64,000 nucleotides of DNA from positions 1-64,000 of the forward strand of contig NZ_QEST01000287.1 of assembly GCF_003311645.1 (NCBI RefSeq), read 5' to 3'. A model generated the notes under the pieces. The model was not told where the DNA came from, did not search any database, and was given only the letters and a program-made list of their open reading frames with translations. Positions 35,215-44,084 of the stretch are shown one piece after another (the stretch's first letter is position 1; each line of letters begins with the position of its first letter). Made by a program: the position numbers and the translations under genes. Source of the stretch: Streptomyces sp. PT12 (GTDB lineage Bacteria > Actinomycetota > Actinomycetes > Streptomycetales > Streptomycetaceae).

Positions 35215-36213
35215 ATGGACAGACTGACCAGGACGCGGGGGATCGGCCCCGCGGTGGCGTGGTTCCTGCGCGGCCGGGCCTGGCGCGTGTACCGGCACCT
35301 GGACGACAGGGCCTGGTCGAGGCTCGCCGCGGCCATCACGTTCACCAGCTTCATCGCGTTCTTCCCCGTCCTCGGCGTGGCCGTGGCCCTCGGGGTCGCG
35401 GTGCTCGGGCGGGGGCGCGTCGGCGACATCGAGCGCTGGGCCTCCGACCAGGTGCCCGGCATCTCCCAGCGCCTCGACCTGCACACGCTCTTCGACCAGG
35501 CGGGCACGATCGGCCTGATCTCCCTGCTCCTGGTGCTGCCCACGGGCGCGAGCTGGGTGGACGCGCTGCGCGGCTGCCTGCGCGCGCTGTGGGACCTGCC
35601 CGACCCCGAGGCGAACCCCCTGCTGCGCCGGGTGCGCGACCTGGGCGTGCTGGCCGGGCTCGGCGTCGTCTCGCTGCTCTCGCTCGGCGTCTCGGCGCTG
35701 GCGACCGGCGCCGTGCACTGGGCGGCGCGCACCGCGGGGACGGGGTGGCCGATCCGGGTGGCCGCCTATGCGCTCGCGATGGTCGTGACGTTCTTCCTGC
35801 TGGTCTATCTGCTGGTGCTGCTGCCCGGCGTGCGGCCGCCCAGGCGCGCCCTCGTGGCGGCGTGCGCGGGGGGCGCGGTCGGCTTCGAGCTGCTCAAGGC
35901 GCTGCTCGGCAGCTATCTGACGGACGTGGCCACCAGGAACGTGTACGGGGCGTTCGGCGTCCCGATCGCCCTGCTGGTGTGGATGAACCTGATGGCCAAG
36001 CTCCTGCTGATCTGCTGCGCCTGGACGGCGACCGCGGTCACTCCGGCGGAGCGTCCCCGCGCCGACGCCATGGACGCGACGGGCGGGACAGGCGGGAAGG
36101 ACGCGAAGGACGCGGCGGGTGGGAAGGGCGCGAGGGGCGCGCCAGGGGAAGGGGATGGCGGCGGTGGAACAGATACGCCGCCCCCGCCACCACGGCCAGA
36201 CCCGCCGCGGTGA
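35215..36213 (+). CDS. YihY/BrkB-family membrane protein
   Basis: A 332-aa inner membrane protein with about six spans: RLAAAITFTSFIAFFPVLGV, GLISLLLVLPTGASWVDAL, LAGLGVVSLLSLGVSALATG, AYALAMVVTFFLLVYLLVLL, GGAVGFELLKALLGSYL and GAFGVPIALLVWMNLMAKLL. Family members were once called RNase BN; their role is unsettled. The final 45 residues are a Gly/Lys/Ala repeat tail (GGKDAKDAAGGKGARG). The chosen ATG lies ten bases after a TACCGT -10-like box; a GTG 16 codons upstream is the alternative. The last 176 bases overlap the convergent carboxypeptidase gene. Confidence 0.82.
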   Translation: MDRLTRTRGIGPAVAWFLRGRAWRVYRHLDDRAWSRLAAAITFTSFIAFFPVLGVAVALGVAVLGRGRVGDIERWASDQVPGISQRLDLHTLFDQAGTIGLISLLLVLPTGASWVDALRGCLRALWDLPDPEANPLLRRVRDLGVLAGLGVVSLLSLGVSALATGAVHWAARTAGTGWPIRVAAYALAMVVTFFLLVYLLVLLPGVRPPRRALVAACAGGAVGFELLKALLGSYLTDVATRNVYGAFGVPIALLVWMNLMAKLLLICCAWTATAVTPAERPRADAMDATGGTGGKDAKDAAGGKGARGAPGEGDGGGGTDTPPPPPRPDPPR

Positions 36214-37384
36214 CCCCGAGCACCGTGAGCCCCGTGGAGGAGATCCCGTCTCCGCCGCCGCCCGCGGCGCCCTCCTGGCCCGTCGCGCCCGGACCCGCGG
36301 GGTTGGCCCCGTCGGCGTCCGCGCCGCCCGTGGCCTCGCCGGGCTCGCGCGGCGGGTCCTGCGGCAGCTCGCTCAGGGGCGGCACCAGCTCGCCGATCGG
36401 CTCCACCGAGTCGGCCGCCGCGAATCCCCAGTCGAAGAGGGCCGCGGTCTCCCGGTAGACCGTCAGGCTGTCGCCCTCGGGGTCCATCACGGTGACCAGC
36501 AGCACGCGCCCGCCGCGCTCGGCGACGCCGGTGAACGTGTACCCGGCGCCCGAGGTGTAGCCGTTCTTCACCCCGGCGACGCCCTCGTAGCGCTCGAGCC
36601 CGGGGGCGCCGACCAGCAGGCGGTTGGTGTTCTGGATCTCGTAGGTCTCCCGGTCATCGCCCTCGCCCTCGCCGGGGAAGTCGGCGCTGGGCGTGGCGGC
36701 GTACGCGCGGAAGTCGGCGTTCTGCATGCCGGAGCGGGCGATGAGGGTCAGGTCGTAGGCCGACGACACCTGCCCCTCGGCGTCGTAGCCGTCGGGGCTC
36801 ACCACGTGGGTGTCGTTGGCCTGGAGGTCGTCGGCGCGCTCGTTCATCTCGGCGACGGTGGGCTCGCGGCCGCCGTTCATGGCGGTCAACGCGGCCACCG
36901 CGTCGTTGCCCGAGGCCAGGAAGACGCCGTGCCACAGGTCCTCGACGGTGTAGGTCGCGCCGTCGTCGAGGCCGACGGCGCTGCTGCCAGGGCCGAGGTC
37001 CGCCATGTCGTCGGGGTCGGCGACATAGGTGTCATCGCGGTCGAACTTCGGCAGCAGCGCGTCCGCGAACAGCATCTTCAGCGTGCTCGCTGGCGGCAGC
37101 GGCCGGTGGGCGTCGCGGGCGGCCAGCACGTCGCCGCTCTCGGCGTCGGCGACGATCCACGACCTGGCGGTGAGGTCGTCGGGCAGCGCGGGCGCGCCGT
37201 CGTCGGCGCGCACCTGAGGGCGGGGGCTGGCCAGTAGCTCGCCGCCCACCGCCGACCTCTCGGCGGGCGGGTCGTCGTCGTCGGCCGCGGCGCCAGTGGC
37301 GGGGGCGAGCAGCGCGGGAGTGACTATGGCCAGCACGAGCGCGCGAACAGGCATCCGAAGGGAGGGCGAGCGAGTGAACGGCAC
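36038..37384 (-). CDS. D-alanyl-D-alanine carboxypeptidase (DacC/PBP5-type)
   Basis: A 448-aa exported penicillin-binding protein that trims the terminal D-Ala of stem peptides. After the signal peptide (ALVLAIVTPALLAPATGAAA) the S11 domain shows PPASTLKMLFAD (SxxK serine), FLASGNDAVAAL (SxN) and GVKNGYTSGAGYTF (the KTG position reads KNG, a variant seen in actinobacterial relatives). A Pro/Gly linker and a C-terminal span (LTVLGVTAAGLAVVAGAAY) anchor it. The cytosolic tail is SRPSRPSHPPRPSRP-type repeats lying in the overlap with YihY. GTG start; an ATG ten codons later is the alternative and neither has a strong ribosome site. Confidence 0.88.
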   Translation of the reverse strand: MPFTRSPSLRMPVRALVLAIVTPALLAPATGAAADDDDPPAERSAVGGELLASPRPQVRADDGAPALPDDLTARSWIVADAESGDVLAARDAHRPLPPASTLKMLFADALLPKFDRDDTYVADPDDMADLGPGSSAVGLDDGATYTVEDLWHGVFLASGNDAVAALTAMNGGREPTVAEMNERADDLQANDTHVVSPDGYDAEGQVSSAYDLTLIARSGMQNADFRAYAATPSADFPGEGEGDDRETYEIQNTNRLLVGAPGLERYEGVAGVKNGYTSGAGYTFTGVAERGGRVLLVTVMDPEGDSLTVYRETAALFDWGFAAADSVEPIGELVPPLSELPQDPPREPGEATGGADADGANPAGPGATGQEGAAGGGGDGISSTGLTVLGVTAAGLAVVAGAAYLFHRRHPLPLARPSRPSHPPRPSRPSRLSRPSRPWRRRGDAPPE

Positions 37385-37515
37385 ATCACGAACTTACCGT
37401 TGGCCGTCCCCGAGCTGACCAGTGGTGCGGCTCAAACCGGTGACTGGCCCCGATCCGGAGGACGCCCCGACGGCGCCGCATACTGGTCGGACAAGAAGCT
37501 GAAAGGACGTTCACC

Positions 37516-38898
37516 ATGGGCGTTTTGATCGTCATCCCGCTGGCCGTGGTGGCGGTCGTGCTCGGCGCGATCCACTGGTATCTGTGGAAGCGCCTCGTGC
37601 GGGACGTCTCGGCGCAGGGGAGCCGGTACCGGACCGCGGGGGCGGTGGCGCTCGCGGTGCTTCCGGTGCTGGCGGTGTTCTCGTTCGCGGGGCGCGAGAT
37701 GGGCGTTCCGTTCGGCGTGCAGCGGTTCACGGCGTGGCCCGGCTACCACTGGATGATCGCGATGCTCTATCTGCTGCTCACGCTGGGCGCGGCCGAGGTG
37801 GCCAGGCCGCTGGTCCTGCGGGTGCTGCGGCGGCGGGCGCGGGGGCGCGCGGCGGGGGAGCCCGCGTCCGAGCCCGAGCCCGAGCCCGCGTCCGAGCCCG
37901 TTCCCGTGGCGGCGGGGGCGGGCGGCGCGGGGGCGAAGGATCCGGCCGAATTCGCGGCGGGCGAGGTCGGCGCGGCCGGGGAAAGCGCTGGCGGCGAGGG
38001 TGCCGACGGTGGTAGGGGCGGCGGCGCGAAGGGCGCGAAGGACCTGAGGGCCCCGGACGACCCCGCCGAGCTGAGCCGCAGGCTGCTGGTCTCCCGCGCC
38101 GCCGCGCTCACCGCGGGGGTGGTCGCGGCCGGGGCCCTCGGCTATGGCTCGTGGAACGCGCGCAACCTCAGGACCAAGCACGTCACCGTTCCGCTGGCCA
38201 AGCTGCCCCGCGCGGCCCACGGCTACCGCGTCGCCGTGGTCAGCGACATCCATCTGGGCCCGCTCATGGGCCGCTCGCACTGCCAGCGCGTGGTGGACAC
38301 GATCAATCGCGCCCAGCCCGACCTGATCACCGTCGTCGGCGACCTCGTGGACGCCGAGGTGGCCGACCTCAGGACCGCCGCCGCGCCCCTCGCCGAGCTG
38401 GGCGCGCGCGACGGCGCGTACTTTGTGACGGGCAATCACGAGTACTTCGTCGAGGGCACGGGGGAATGGCTCGACCACCTGCGCGAGCTGGGCCTGCGCC
38501 CCCTGGAGAACGCCCGCGACGAGCTGCCCCACTTCGACCTGGCCGGGGTCAACGACCTGGCGGGCGAGGGCACCGAGGGCGGCGGCCCCGACTTCGGCGC
38601 GGCGCTCGGCGACCGCGACCCGCAGCGGGCGTCGATCCTGATGTCCCATCAGCCGGTCACCATTCACGACGCGGTCGACCACGGCGTCGACCTCCAGCTC
38701 TCGGGCCACACCCACGGCGGCCAGGTCTGGCCGATCACCTATCTCGCCGCGCTCGCCAACCCGACCCTGGCGGGCCTCGAACGCTACGGGGACACCCAGC
38801 TCTATGTGAGCCGCGGTGCAGGCGCCTGGGGGCCGCCCGTCCGCATCGGCGCCGATCCCGATGTGACGATCATCACGCTGGAGTCGGGGCAGTCCTGA
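37516..38898 (+). CDS. membrane-anchored calcineurin-like metallophosphoesterase
   Basis: A 460-aa protein. N-terminal spans (LIVIPLAVVAVVLGAIHWYL, AVALAVLPVLAVFSFAG, MIAMLYLLLTLGAAEVA) are followed by a 70-residue Glu/Pro/Gly-rich linker, another hydrophobic stretch (AAALTAGVVAAGALGYGSW) and the catalytic domain. Metal motifs appear in order: VVSDIHLG, VVGDLVDAE, VTGNHEYFVEG, MSHQPVT, LQLSGHTHGGQ. It is most like YkuE/YaeI-type phosphodiesterases acting at the membrane, possibly on lipid or nucleotide phosphodiesters. AAGG lies nine bases before the ATG. Divergent from the carboxypeptidase gene. Confidence 0.9.
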   Translation: MGVLIVIPLAVVAVVLGAIHWYLWKRLVRDVSAQGSRYRTAGAVALAVLPVLAVFSFAGREMGVPFGVQRFTAWPGYHWMIAMLYLLLTLGAAEVARPLVLRVLRRRARGRAAGEPASEPEPEPASEPVPVAAGAGGAGAKDPAEFAAGEVGAAGESAGGEGADGGRGGGAKGAKDLRAPDDPAELSRRLLVSRAAALTAGVVAAGALGYGSWNARNLRTKHVTVPLAKLPRAAHGYRVAVVSDIHLGPLMGRSHCQRVVDTINRAQPDLITVVGDLVDAEVADLRTAAAPLAELGARDGAYFVTGNHEYFVEGTGEWLDHLRELGLRPLENARDELPHFDLAGVNDLAGEGTEGGGPDFGAALGDRDPQRASILMSHQPVTIHDAVDHGVDLQLSGHTHGGQVWPITYLAALANPTLAGLERYGDTQLYVSRGAGAWGPPVRIGADPDVTIITLESGQS

Positions 38899-39054
38899 CC
38901 TCGGCAAACAACAACTGAGTGCGATTGTCCTGTTTTCGTCTCAAGCTGTCGTGCGAGTCAACTATTCGTCCCGCTCCGGTGTCTTGGATAACGACCAGGG
39001 AACAAAGTGACAGCGTGGCGGACACACAACGCTGTGGCGGAGGTGCGGTGGGCA

Positions 39055-39360
39055 ATGGCGGACGAGATCGAGATCGGGATCGAGGCCCTCGTCATCCGAG
39101 GCCGGGTGCGTGACTCCCTCGGGGTCGCGCTGCCTCGGGCCGTGGTGACCCTGACGGGGCCAGGGGGTGGGCGGAGCCTGGTGAAGACGCGCAGCGCGGA
39201 CGACGGCGCCTTCACGGTGACCGCCCCGACGCGCGGGGACTACCTGCTGGCCGCGTTCTCCCCCCAGCTGGGCAGCCAGAGCGTGGCCGTCAGGCTCGAA
39301 GGGCGCCCCGTCGAGGTGGAGTTCCGCATCGATGTGCCGGGCGCCACACTTTCCGACTGA
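39055..39360 (+). CDS. carboxypeptidase-regulatory-like (Ig-fold) domain protein
   Basis: A 101-aa single-domain protein: ALVIRGRVRDSLGVALPRAV, VTLTGPGGGRSLVKTRSADD, GAFTVTAPTRGDYLLAAFSP. This is the transthyretin-like beta sandwich found in carboxypeptidase regulatory and SdrD-B domains, usually a binding or structural module. No signal peptide is visible, so it is probably cytosolic. The start with GGAGG eleven bases upstream is preferred over a GTG 16 codons earlier because those extra codons have A/T at many third positions, unlike a coding sequence here. Confidence 0.75.
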   Translation: MADEIEIGIEALVIRGRVRDSLGVALPRAVVTLTGPGGGRSLVKTRSADDGAFTVTAPTRGDYLLAAFSPQLGSQSVAVRLEGRPVEVEFRIDVPGATLSD

Positions 39361-39390
39361 CCCCGACCGACCCCGACCGACCCCGGGTGA
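39361..39390 (+). repeat. 10-bp tandem repeat after stop codon
   Basis: CCCCGACCGA is present twice exactly with a partial third copy, directly after the TGA of the preceding gene. Confidence 0.75.
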
Positions 39391-39598
39391 CCGCGCCCGC
39401 ACCCCTCGGTGATCACCTCACCAGGTTCGAACACCCGTCGAAATCCCCGCACTTGCCCCGCTAGTTCCGTCACCGAAAGCGCTTCCCCTCCAGATCCGGG
39501 TCAAGTTGTGGCCGCACCGTTGTGCCCCGCGTGGTGCAGTGGTGTGGACCCTGTGGTTGGCTGAGCCACCGAGGTTTTTGCGAGAAAGGGTTCGGGGA

Positions 39599-41239
39599 GT
39601 GGCACGGATCCGGGCCAGATCGGCCATGGGCATCGGACTGGCCGTGGTGCTGGTCGTCGGTGCGATCGGCGGCTGGATGTTCTTCCGTTCGGACGGTGGT
39701 GACAAGGAACCGATCGTCGTGGGCAGCACCTCCACGCCCTCGATGCTCGACCCGGGCGGCGCCTACGACGCGGGCGCCGCCATGATGGTCAGCAACCTCT
39801 ACCAGTCGCTGCTGACGTATGTGCCAGGCAACGAGCAGCCCGTGCCCGACGCGGCCGAGGCATGCGACTTCGACAACGACGAGCTGACGGTCTTCCGCTG
39901 CACCCTGCGCGCGGACCTGGCGTTCTCCACCGGTCGGCTGATGACCCCCGCCGACGTCAAGTTCTCCTACGACCGCATCCTCGCCATGGCCGAACGGGCC
40001 GAGCAGGACGAGGCGGACGACAGCATCCCGGCCGAGGAGAAGTTCAACTACGCGGGCCCCTCAAGCCTGCTCGCCTCTCTCGAGTCGGTCACCGTCGACG
40101 GCAGGGACATCGTGTTCCAGCTCAACCAGCCGGACGCGACCTTCCCGTTCATCGTGGCGGGCAGCGCGGGCGCCATCGTGGACAGCGAGAGCTACGAGGA
40201 GCTCGAGCCGCGCGACGACGGCTCCGTCGTCGGCTCGGGGCCCTACACGCTGACCGCGTACGAGCCCAACGAGTACGCCGACCTCGAGCCCAACCCCGAG
40301 TACCGCGGCGCCAACGAGCGCGCCGAACTCCCCATCCGCGTCCGGTGGTTCACCGAGGCCGAGGACGGCACCGCCGCCGACCAGCTGCTGGCCCGCGCGT
40401 GGGAGGAGGGCGAGGTCGACGTCAACGACGGCAAGATGCCGCCCGAGGTCCTCGCGGACATCAACCCCAGCGACCCCGACCACCGCTTCAGCGAGTCCGC
40501 CGCCGCCTCCATCCGTGTCATGGGCTTCAACACCCGCGAGGGCGCCCCCATGGCCGACGAGGCGCTGCGCAGCGCGGCCGCGGCGGTGCTCGACCGCGAG
40601 GCGATCACCCGTCATGTCCACGAGAACGCCGTCGAGGCGCTCTACTCCCTGATCCCCGTGGGCTTCGCGGGCCATGGCACGCCGTACTACGACTGGTACC
40701 GGGACGCGGATCCCGAGGAGCTGCGCGACGACCTGGAGGCGGCGGGGTACGAGCTGCCCGTCCCATTCGACCTCGCCTACTCGCGAGGCGTCCAGAACCA
40801 CGAGGAGGCCGAGGTGATCACCCGCCAGCTTGAGGCGGACGGCCTGTTCGACGTCACGACGACCTACTACGACTGGTCCGAGTTCATCCCGCAGATCTAC
40901 GGCTCCGCGCCGTTCGACGCCTACATCGTGGGCTGGGTGGCCGACTACCCCGACCCCGCCGCGTTCACCGACGTGCTGCTCGGCGAGGGCGACGGCCTCA
41001 ACACCGGCTACAGCGACGACGGGATCAACGACCTCATCGCCCAGACGCGCGACGAGCCCGACCGCGGGCTCGCCGCCGACCGGTTCAAGCACATCCACGA
41101 GCTGGCGGCCGAGGCGGCGCCCATCGTCCCGATCTTCCAGGACGTGCGGATCACCCTGAGCGCCGAGGACATCACGGGCACTCAGCATCTGTCGAGCAAC
41201 AGCGGCGTGTGGCGGCTCTGGGAGCTGCGCCGCATCTGA
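39599..41239 (+). CDS. family 5 extracellular solute-binding protein (peptide/nickel type), membrane-anchored
   Basis: A 546-aa oligopeptide-class binding protein. Instead of a lipobox there is an N-terminal span (MGIGLAVVLVVGAIGGWMFF) directly followed by the mature domain. SBP_bac_5 segments: VVGSTSTPSMLDPGGAYDAG, LMTPADVKFSYDRIL, GSGPYTLTAYEPNEYADLE, RSAAAAVLDREAIT, DAYIVGWVADYPDPAAFT and AAEAAPIVPIFQDVRITLS. AAAGGG lies eight bases before the GTG start. No transporter genes follow, so it may serve a remote Dpp/Opp system or act as a peptide sensor. This gene is a usual neighbour of the trpS-sdh interval in streptomycetes. Confidence 0.88.
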   Translation: MARIRARSAMGIGLAVVLVVGAIGGWMFFRSDGGDKEPIVVGSTSTPSMLDPGGAYDAGAAMMVSNLYQSLLTYVPGNEQPVPDAAEACDFDNDELTVFRCTLRADLAFSTGRLMTPADVKFSYDRILAMAERAEQDEADDSIPAEEKFNYAGPSSLLASLESVTVDGRDIVFQLNQPDATFPFIVAGSAGAIVDSESYEELEPRDDGSVVGSGPYTLTAYEPNEYADLEPNPEYRGANERAELPIRVRWFTEAEDGTAADQLLARAWEEGEVDVNDGKMPPEVLADINPSDPDHRFSESAAASIRVMGFNTREGAPMADEALRSAAAAVLDREAITRHVHENAVEALYSLIPVGFAGHGTPYYDWYRDADPEELRDDLEAAGYELPVPFDLAYSRGVQNHEEAEVITRQLEADGLFDVTTTYYDWSEFIPQIYGSAPFDAYIVGWVADYPDPAAFTDVLLGEGDGLNTGYSDDGINDLIAQTRDEPDRGLAADRFKHIHELAAEAAPIVPIFQDVRITLSAEDITGTQHLSSNSGVWRLWELRRI

Positions 41240-41260
41240 TCCTTGCGCCATGATGCGCTC

Positions 41261-42088
41261 ATGGCACGCCTACGGCACACGATCGTCCTCACGTCCGTCA
41301 GCCGTCCGCACGTCGAGAGGGCTCTCGGCGTCGCGCACGACGTCCTGGAGAGCCTTGGCACGCGCGGGTCCACCCTGCTCGCCGAGGACGGCCATCCCGT
41401 CGCTGGCGTCGAGCTGCGCTCAGGCGAGCACCTGCGGCCCGGCGCCAGATACGCGCTGGTGGACGGTCACGAGCAGGCGGTCGAGGCGGAGGTGCTCGCG
41501 TGGGACCGGGCGCGCGAGACCGGCGCGCGCTTCGAGGTGACGCACCCGGCGTACACGTTCCCCGACGGCGCGGAGACCTCGAGCGGCCGGGTCGTGTCCG
41601 TGGTGCGGCTGCACAGCGCCGACCGGCCCGAACGGCTCGACCTGGCCGTCGACGCGGCGCTGACCCGCGCCGACGGGCGGCGCAGGCGGCTGCGGTGGTT
41701 CACGCTCAACGGCACGCTCGACCTCGCGCGCTGGTGGCAGGCGCTCGAAGGGGCCGCGCGCTTCGGCGCGCCCGGCAGGCCCGCGTTCTCGCTGCGGATG
41801 CGGCACCCGGTACTGCGCGCCGCGTTCGAGGCCAACCCGCGCGAGGCCGCCGACGGAACGTGGCGCGTCGAGGTGGTCACGATGCTGTGCGGCCGCGGCC
41901 TGGCCCGCCCGGTCGCCGCGGTGCCGCTGCTGGTGACGCGGCGGATGATGCACCGGGCGATCGGCCAGGCGCTCGACCGCCTGGCCGACAACTGGCGCAC
42001 CCACGTCGCCCCCGAGCTCAACCGCGAACCCGAGGAGCTGCGCCGGGAGTTGACGGAGCTTCTGTGTCGGGCGACGGTCAAGGAATGA
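41261..42088 (+). CDS. hypothetical protein
   Basis: A 275-aa soluble protein without a recognised family. It starts ARLRHTIVLTSVSRPHVERA and alternates beta-like and helical segments (RFEVTHPAYTFPDGAE, FTLNGTLDLARWWQALEG, WRVEVVTMLCGRGLARPVAA), ending in a helical MHRAIGQALDRLADNWRTHV region. There is no signal or membrane span, and codon use is typical. Two possible starts six codons apart; the second ATG is chosen because CATGAT upstream resembles a -10 box. It lies 21 bases after the binding-protein gene. Confidence 0.6.
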   Translation: MARLRHTIVLTSVSRPHVERALGVAHDVLESLGTRGSTLLAEDGHPVAGVELRSGEHLRPGARYALVDGHEQAVEAEVLAWDRARETGARFEVTHPAYTFPDGAETSSGRVVSVVRLHSADRPERLDLAVDAALTRADGRRRRLRWFTLNGTLDLARWWQALEGAARFGAPGRPAFSLRMRHPVLRAAFEANPREAADGTWRVEVVTMLCGRGLARPVAAVPLLVTRRMMHRAIGQALDRLADNWRTHVAPELNREPEELRRELTELLCRATVKE

Positions 42089-42120
42089 CGCTTGCCCCTG
42101 TGGCTTGGCCGTTGCTGGGT

Positions 42121-42615
42121 GCGGGTGGGTGAGGGGTGTCGCGGCTACCGCCGCGGGCCCGGCCGCTGGCCGGTGCGCAGGGGGCGATGCCGTGGACGAC
42201 GGCCCCGTCGGCGCGCGCCGCGCGGCCCGTCCGCGGGCCGGTGAATGGGGTACGGCGTTCCCTGCGGCCTTGTCGGTCCGTCGGCGCGGGCCGCGCCGCG
42301 GCCACGTGTTCCGACGGTGCGGCCAGTTCGGCCACGGGCGAACCCCCGCGGTGGTAGCCGCAGCACCATTGGCCCACGTGCATCGGCCCACCGCGGGACC
42401 GTCGCGGTCAACTGCCGGGCCTGCGGCGGCAGGTGTCCCGTAGCCATCGGGCCAGGTATGCCATCCGTACTGGCTCACGGCCCTTCCCTCGCCGTGGCAG
42501 CCGCAGTCCCACTGGCCGACCCGCACCGGCCCGCGGGCTGGCCGCGTGACACGCGGCGACGGCAGGCTCACGGCCGAGTCAGCGGCGGCAGCCGCGGCGC
42601 CCCTCACCCACCCGC
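42121..42615. repeat. intergenic island of diverged direct and inverted repeats
   Basis: The 555 bases between the hypothetical gene and the FAD oxidase contain no convincing gene but at least four related copies of a 33-45 bp unit. Copy L (42121-42153, plus) and copy R (42583-42615, minus) match at 30 of 33 bases as an inverted pair. Two internal minus-strand copies (42351-42389 and 42494-42532) match each other at 31 of 39 bases as direct repeats. All share a GCGGCT(A/G)CC core. Translated on the minus strand, the internal copies give VGQWCCGYHRGG and VGQWDCGCHGEG. It could be a decayed small mobile element or a degenerate repeat-protein gene. Confidence 0.6.
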
Positions 42616-42622
42616 GGCGGGT

Positions 42623-42637
42623 GGCGGCTTCGCCGCC
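42623..42637 (-). terminator. short hairpin after FAD oxidase gene
   Basis: GGCGGC, TTC, GCCGCC, placed seven bases past the oxidase stop codon. Confidence 0.5.
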
Positions 42638-42643
42638 GCAGGT

Positions 42644-44011
42644 CTACAGCACCTTGCCCGGGTTCAGGATGCCTCTCGGGTCGAAGACCTGGCGGATCGC
42701 GCGTTGCAACTCCACGCCGTCCGGGCCCAGTTCGCGGGCCAGCCACTCCTTCTTCAGGACGCCCACGCCGTGTTCGCCCGTGATGGTGCCGCCGAGGTCG
42801 AGGCCGAGGGCCATGATCTCGTCGAACGACTCCCGCGCGCGGCGCGACTCGTCCTCGTCGCGGGCGTCGAAGCACACGGTCGGGTGGGTGTTGCCGTCGC
42901 CCGCGTGCGCGCACACGCCGATCGTCAGCCGGTGGCGTTCGGCGATGGCCGCCACCCCGTCGAGGAGGTCGGCGAGCCTGCTGCGCGGCACGCACACGTC
43001 GTCGATCATCGTGGTGCCCTTGACCGCCTCAAGGGCCACCAGGGCCGAACGCCGCGCGGCGAGCAGCATCTCCGACTCCGCGTCGTCATCGGCTGGCACC
43101 ACGTCCGTCGCGCCCGCGTCCCGGCACAGCTCGGCGACCGCCGCGAGGTCGGCGCCCGGGTCCGCGGTGTCGAACGCCGCGAGCAGCAGCGCCCGCGTGC
43201 TCTCCGGAAGTCCCATGCGGGTCAGCTTGTTGACGGCGGCGATCGTCGTCGCGTCCATCAGTTCGAGCAGCGAAGGGGTGTGGCCTTCGGCCATGATCCG
43301 GCAGACCGCGTCGCCCGCCGCCGCGGCCGAGTCGAACTCCGCGGCCAGCACCAGCTGCCGCGGCGGCGCGGGCTTGAGCGCGAGCACCGCGCCCACGACC
43401 ACGCCGAGCGTTCCCTCCGAGCCCACGAAGAGCCGCGTCAGGTCGTACCCGGCCACGCCCTTGGCGGTGCGCCGACCGGTCGTCAGGAGCCGACCGTCAG
43501 CCAGCACCACGTCGAGGCCCAGGACATACTCGGCCGTCACGCCGTACTTGACGCAGCACAGGCCGCCCGAGCCCGTGCCGATGTTCCCGCCGATCGTGCA
43601 CTGCTCCCAGCTCGAAGGGTCGGGGGGATAGGCGAGGCCGTGGGCGGCCACCGCCTTGGACAGGTCGGCGTTGACGACGCCGGGCTCGACGACGGCGTAC
43701 CGGTTGACCGGGTCGATCTCGAGGATCCGGTCCATCCGCACCAGCGAGAGCACCACGCACCCCTCGACGGCGTTGGCGCCACCCGACAGGCCCGTGCGCG
43801 CGCCCTGCGGGACCACGGGCACGCGCGCCTCGTGGGCGGTGCGCAGCACGTGGCGCACCTGGTCCACCGTGCGCGGCAGCACGACGGCCGCGGGGGTGCC
43901 CGCGGGGCAGAAGCTGGCCATGTCGTGGGCGTAGGACGCGGTGACATCGCTGTCGGTCAGGACCGCCTCGGCGGGCAGCCCTTCGCGCAGCCGTGCGACA
44001 AGAGTGTCCAT
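42644..44011 (-). CDS. FAD-linked oxidase (GlcD/D-lactate dehydrogenase type)
   Basis: A 455-aa flavoprotein oxidising a 2-hydroxy acid. The PCMH FAD domain has VPVVPQGARTGLSGGANAVE, LEIDPVNRYAVVEPGVVNAD, PDPSSWEQCTIGGNIGTGSG, GGLCCVKYGVTAEYVLGLDV and LFVGSEGTLGVVVGAVL. The C-terminal cap has GVCAHAGDGNTHPTVCFD and GTITGEHGVGVLKKEWL, with the active-site histidines typical of glycolate/D-lactate dehydrogenases. Whether glycolate, D-lactate or 2-hydroxyglutarate is used cannot be told. The start chosen is the second ATG; no ribosome site is evident. Monocistronic, divergent from a small methyltransferase-like gene. Confidence 0.9.
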   Translation of the reverse strand: MDTLVARLREGLPAEAVLTDSDVTASYAHDMASFCPAGTPAAVVLPRTVDQVRHVLRTAHEARVPVVPQGARTGLSGGANAVEGCVVLSLVRMDRILEIDPVNRYAVVEPGVVNADLSKAVAAHGLAYPPDPSSWEQCTIGGNIGTGSGGLCCVKYGVTAEYVLGLDVVLADGRLLTTGRRTAKGVAGYDLTRLFVGSEGTLGVVVGAVLALKPAPPRQLVLAAEFDSAAAAGDAVCRIMAEGHTPSLLELMDATTIAAVNKLTRMGLPESTRALLLAAFDTADPGADLAAVAELCRDAGATDVVPADDDAESEMLLAARRSALVALEAVKGTTMIDDVCVPRSRLADLLDGVAAIAERHRLTIGVCAHAGDGNTHPTVCFDARDEDESRRARESFDEIMALGLDLGGTITGEHGVGVLKKEWLARELGPDGVELQRAIRQVFDPRGILNPGKVL

Positions 44012-44084
44012 AGCGGGAGTTTCGCATCGCCGTGCGGGAAATCCCATGGTCGGGACGGCGTCCGTTGTGCGAGGCTGCGCCGCG

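Noticed and set aside
39400-39598. tRNA-like segment with GGTTCGAA
   Set aside because: A T-arm-like string occurs, but no acceptor stem or cloverleaf can be formed around it.
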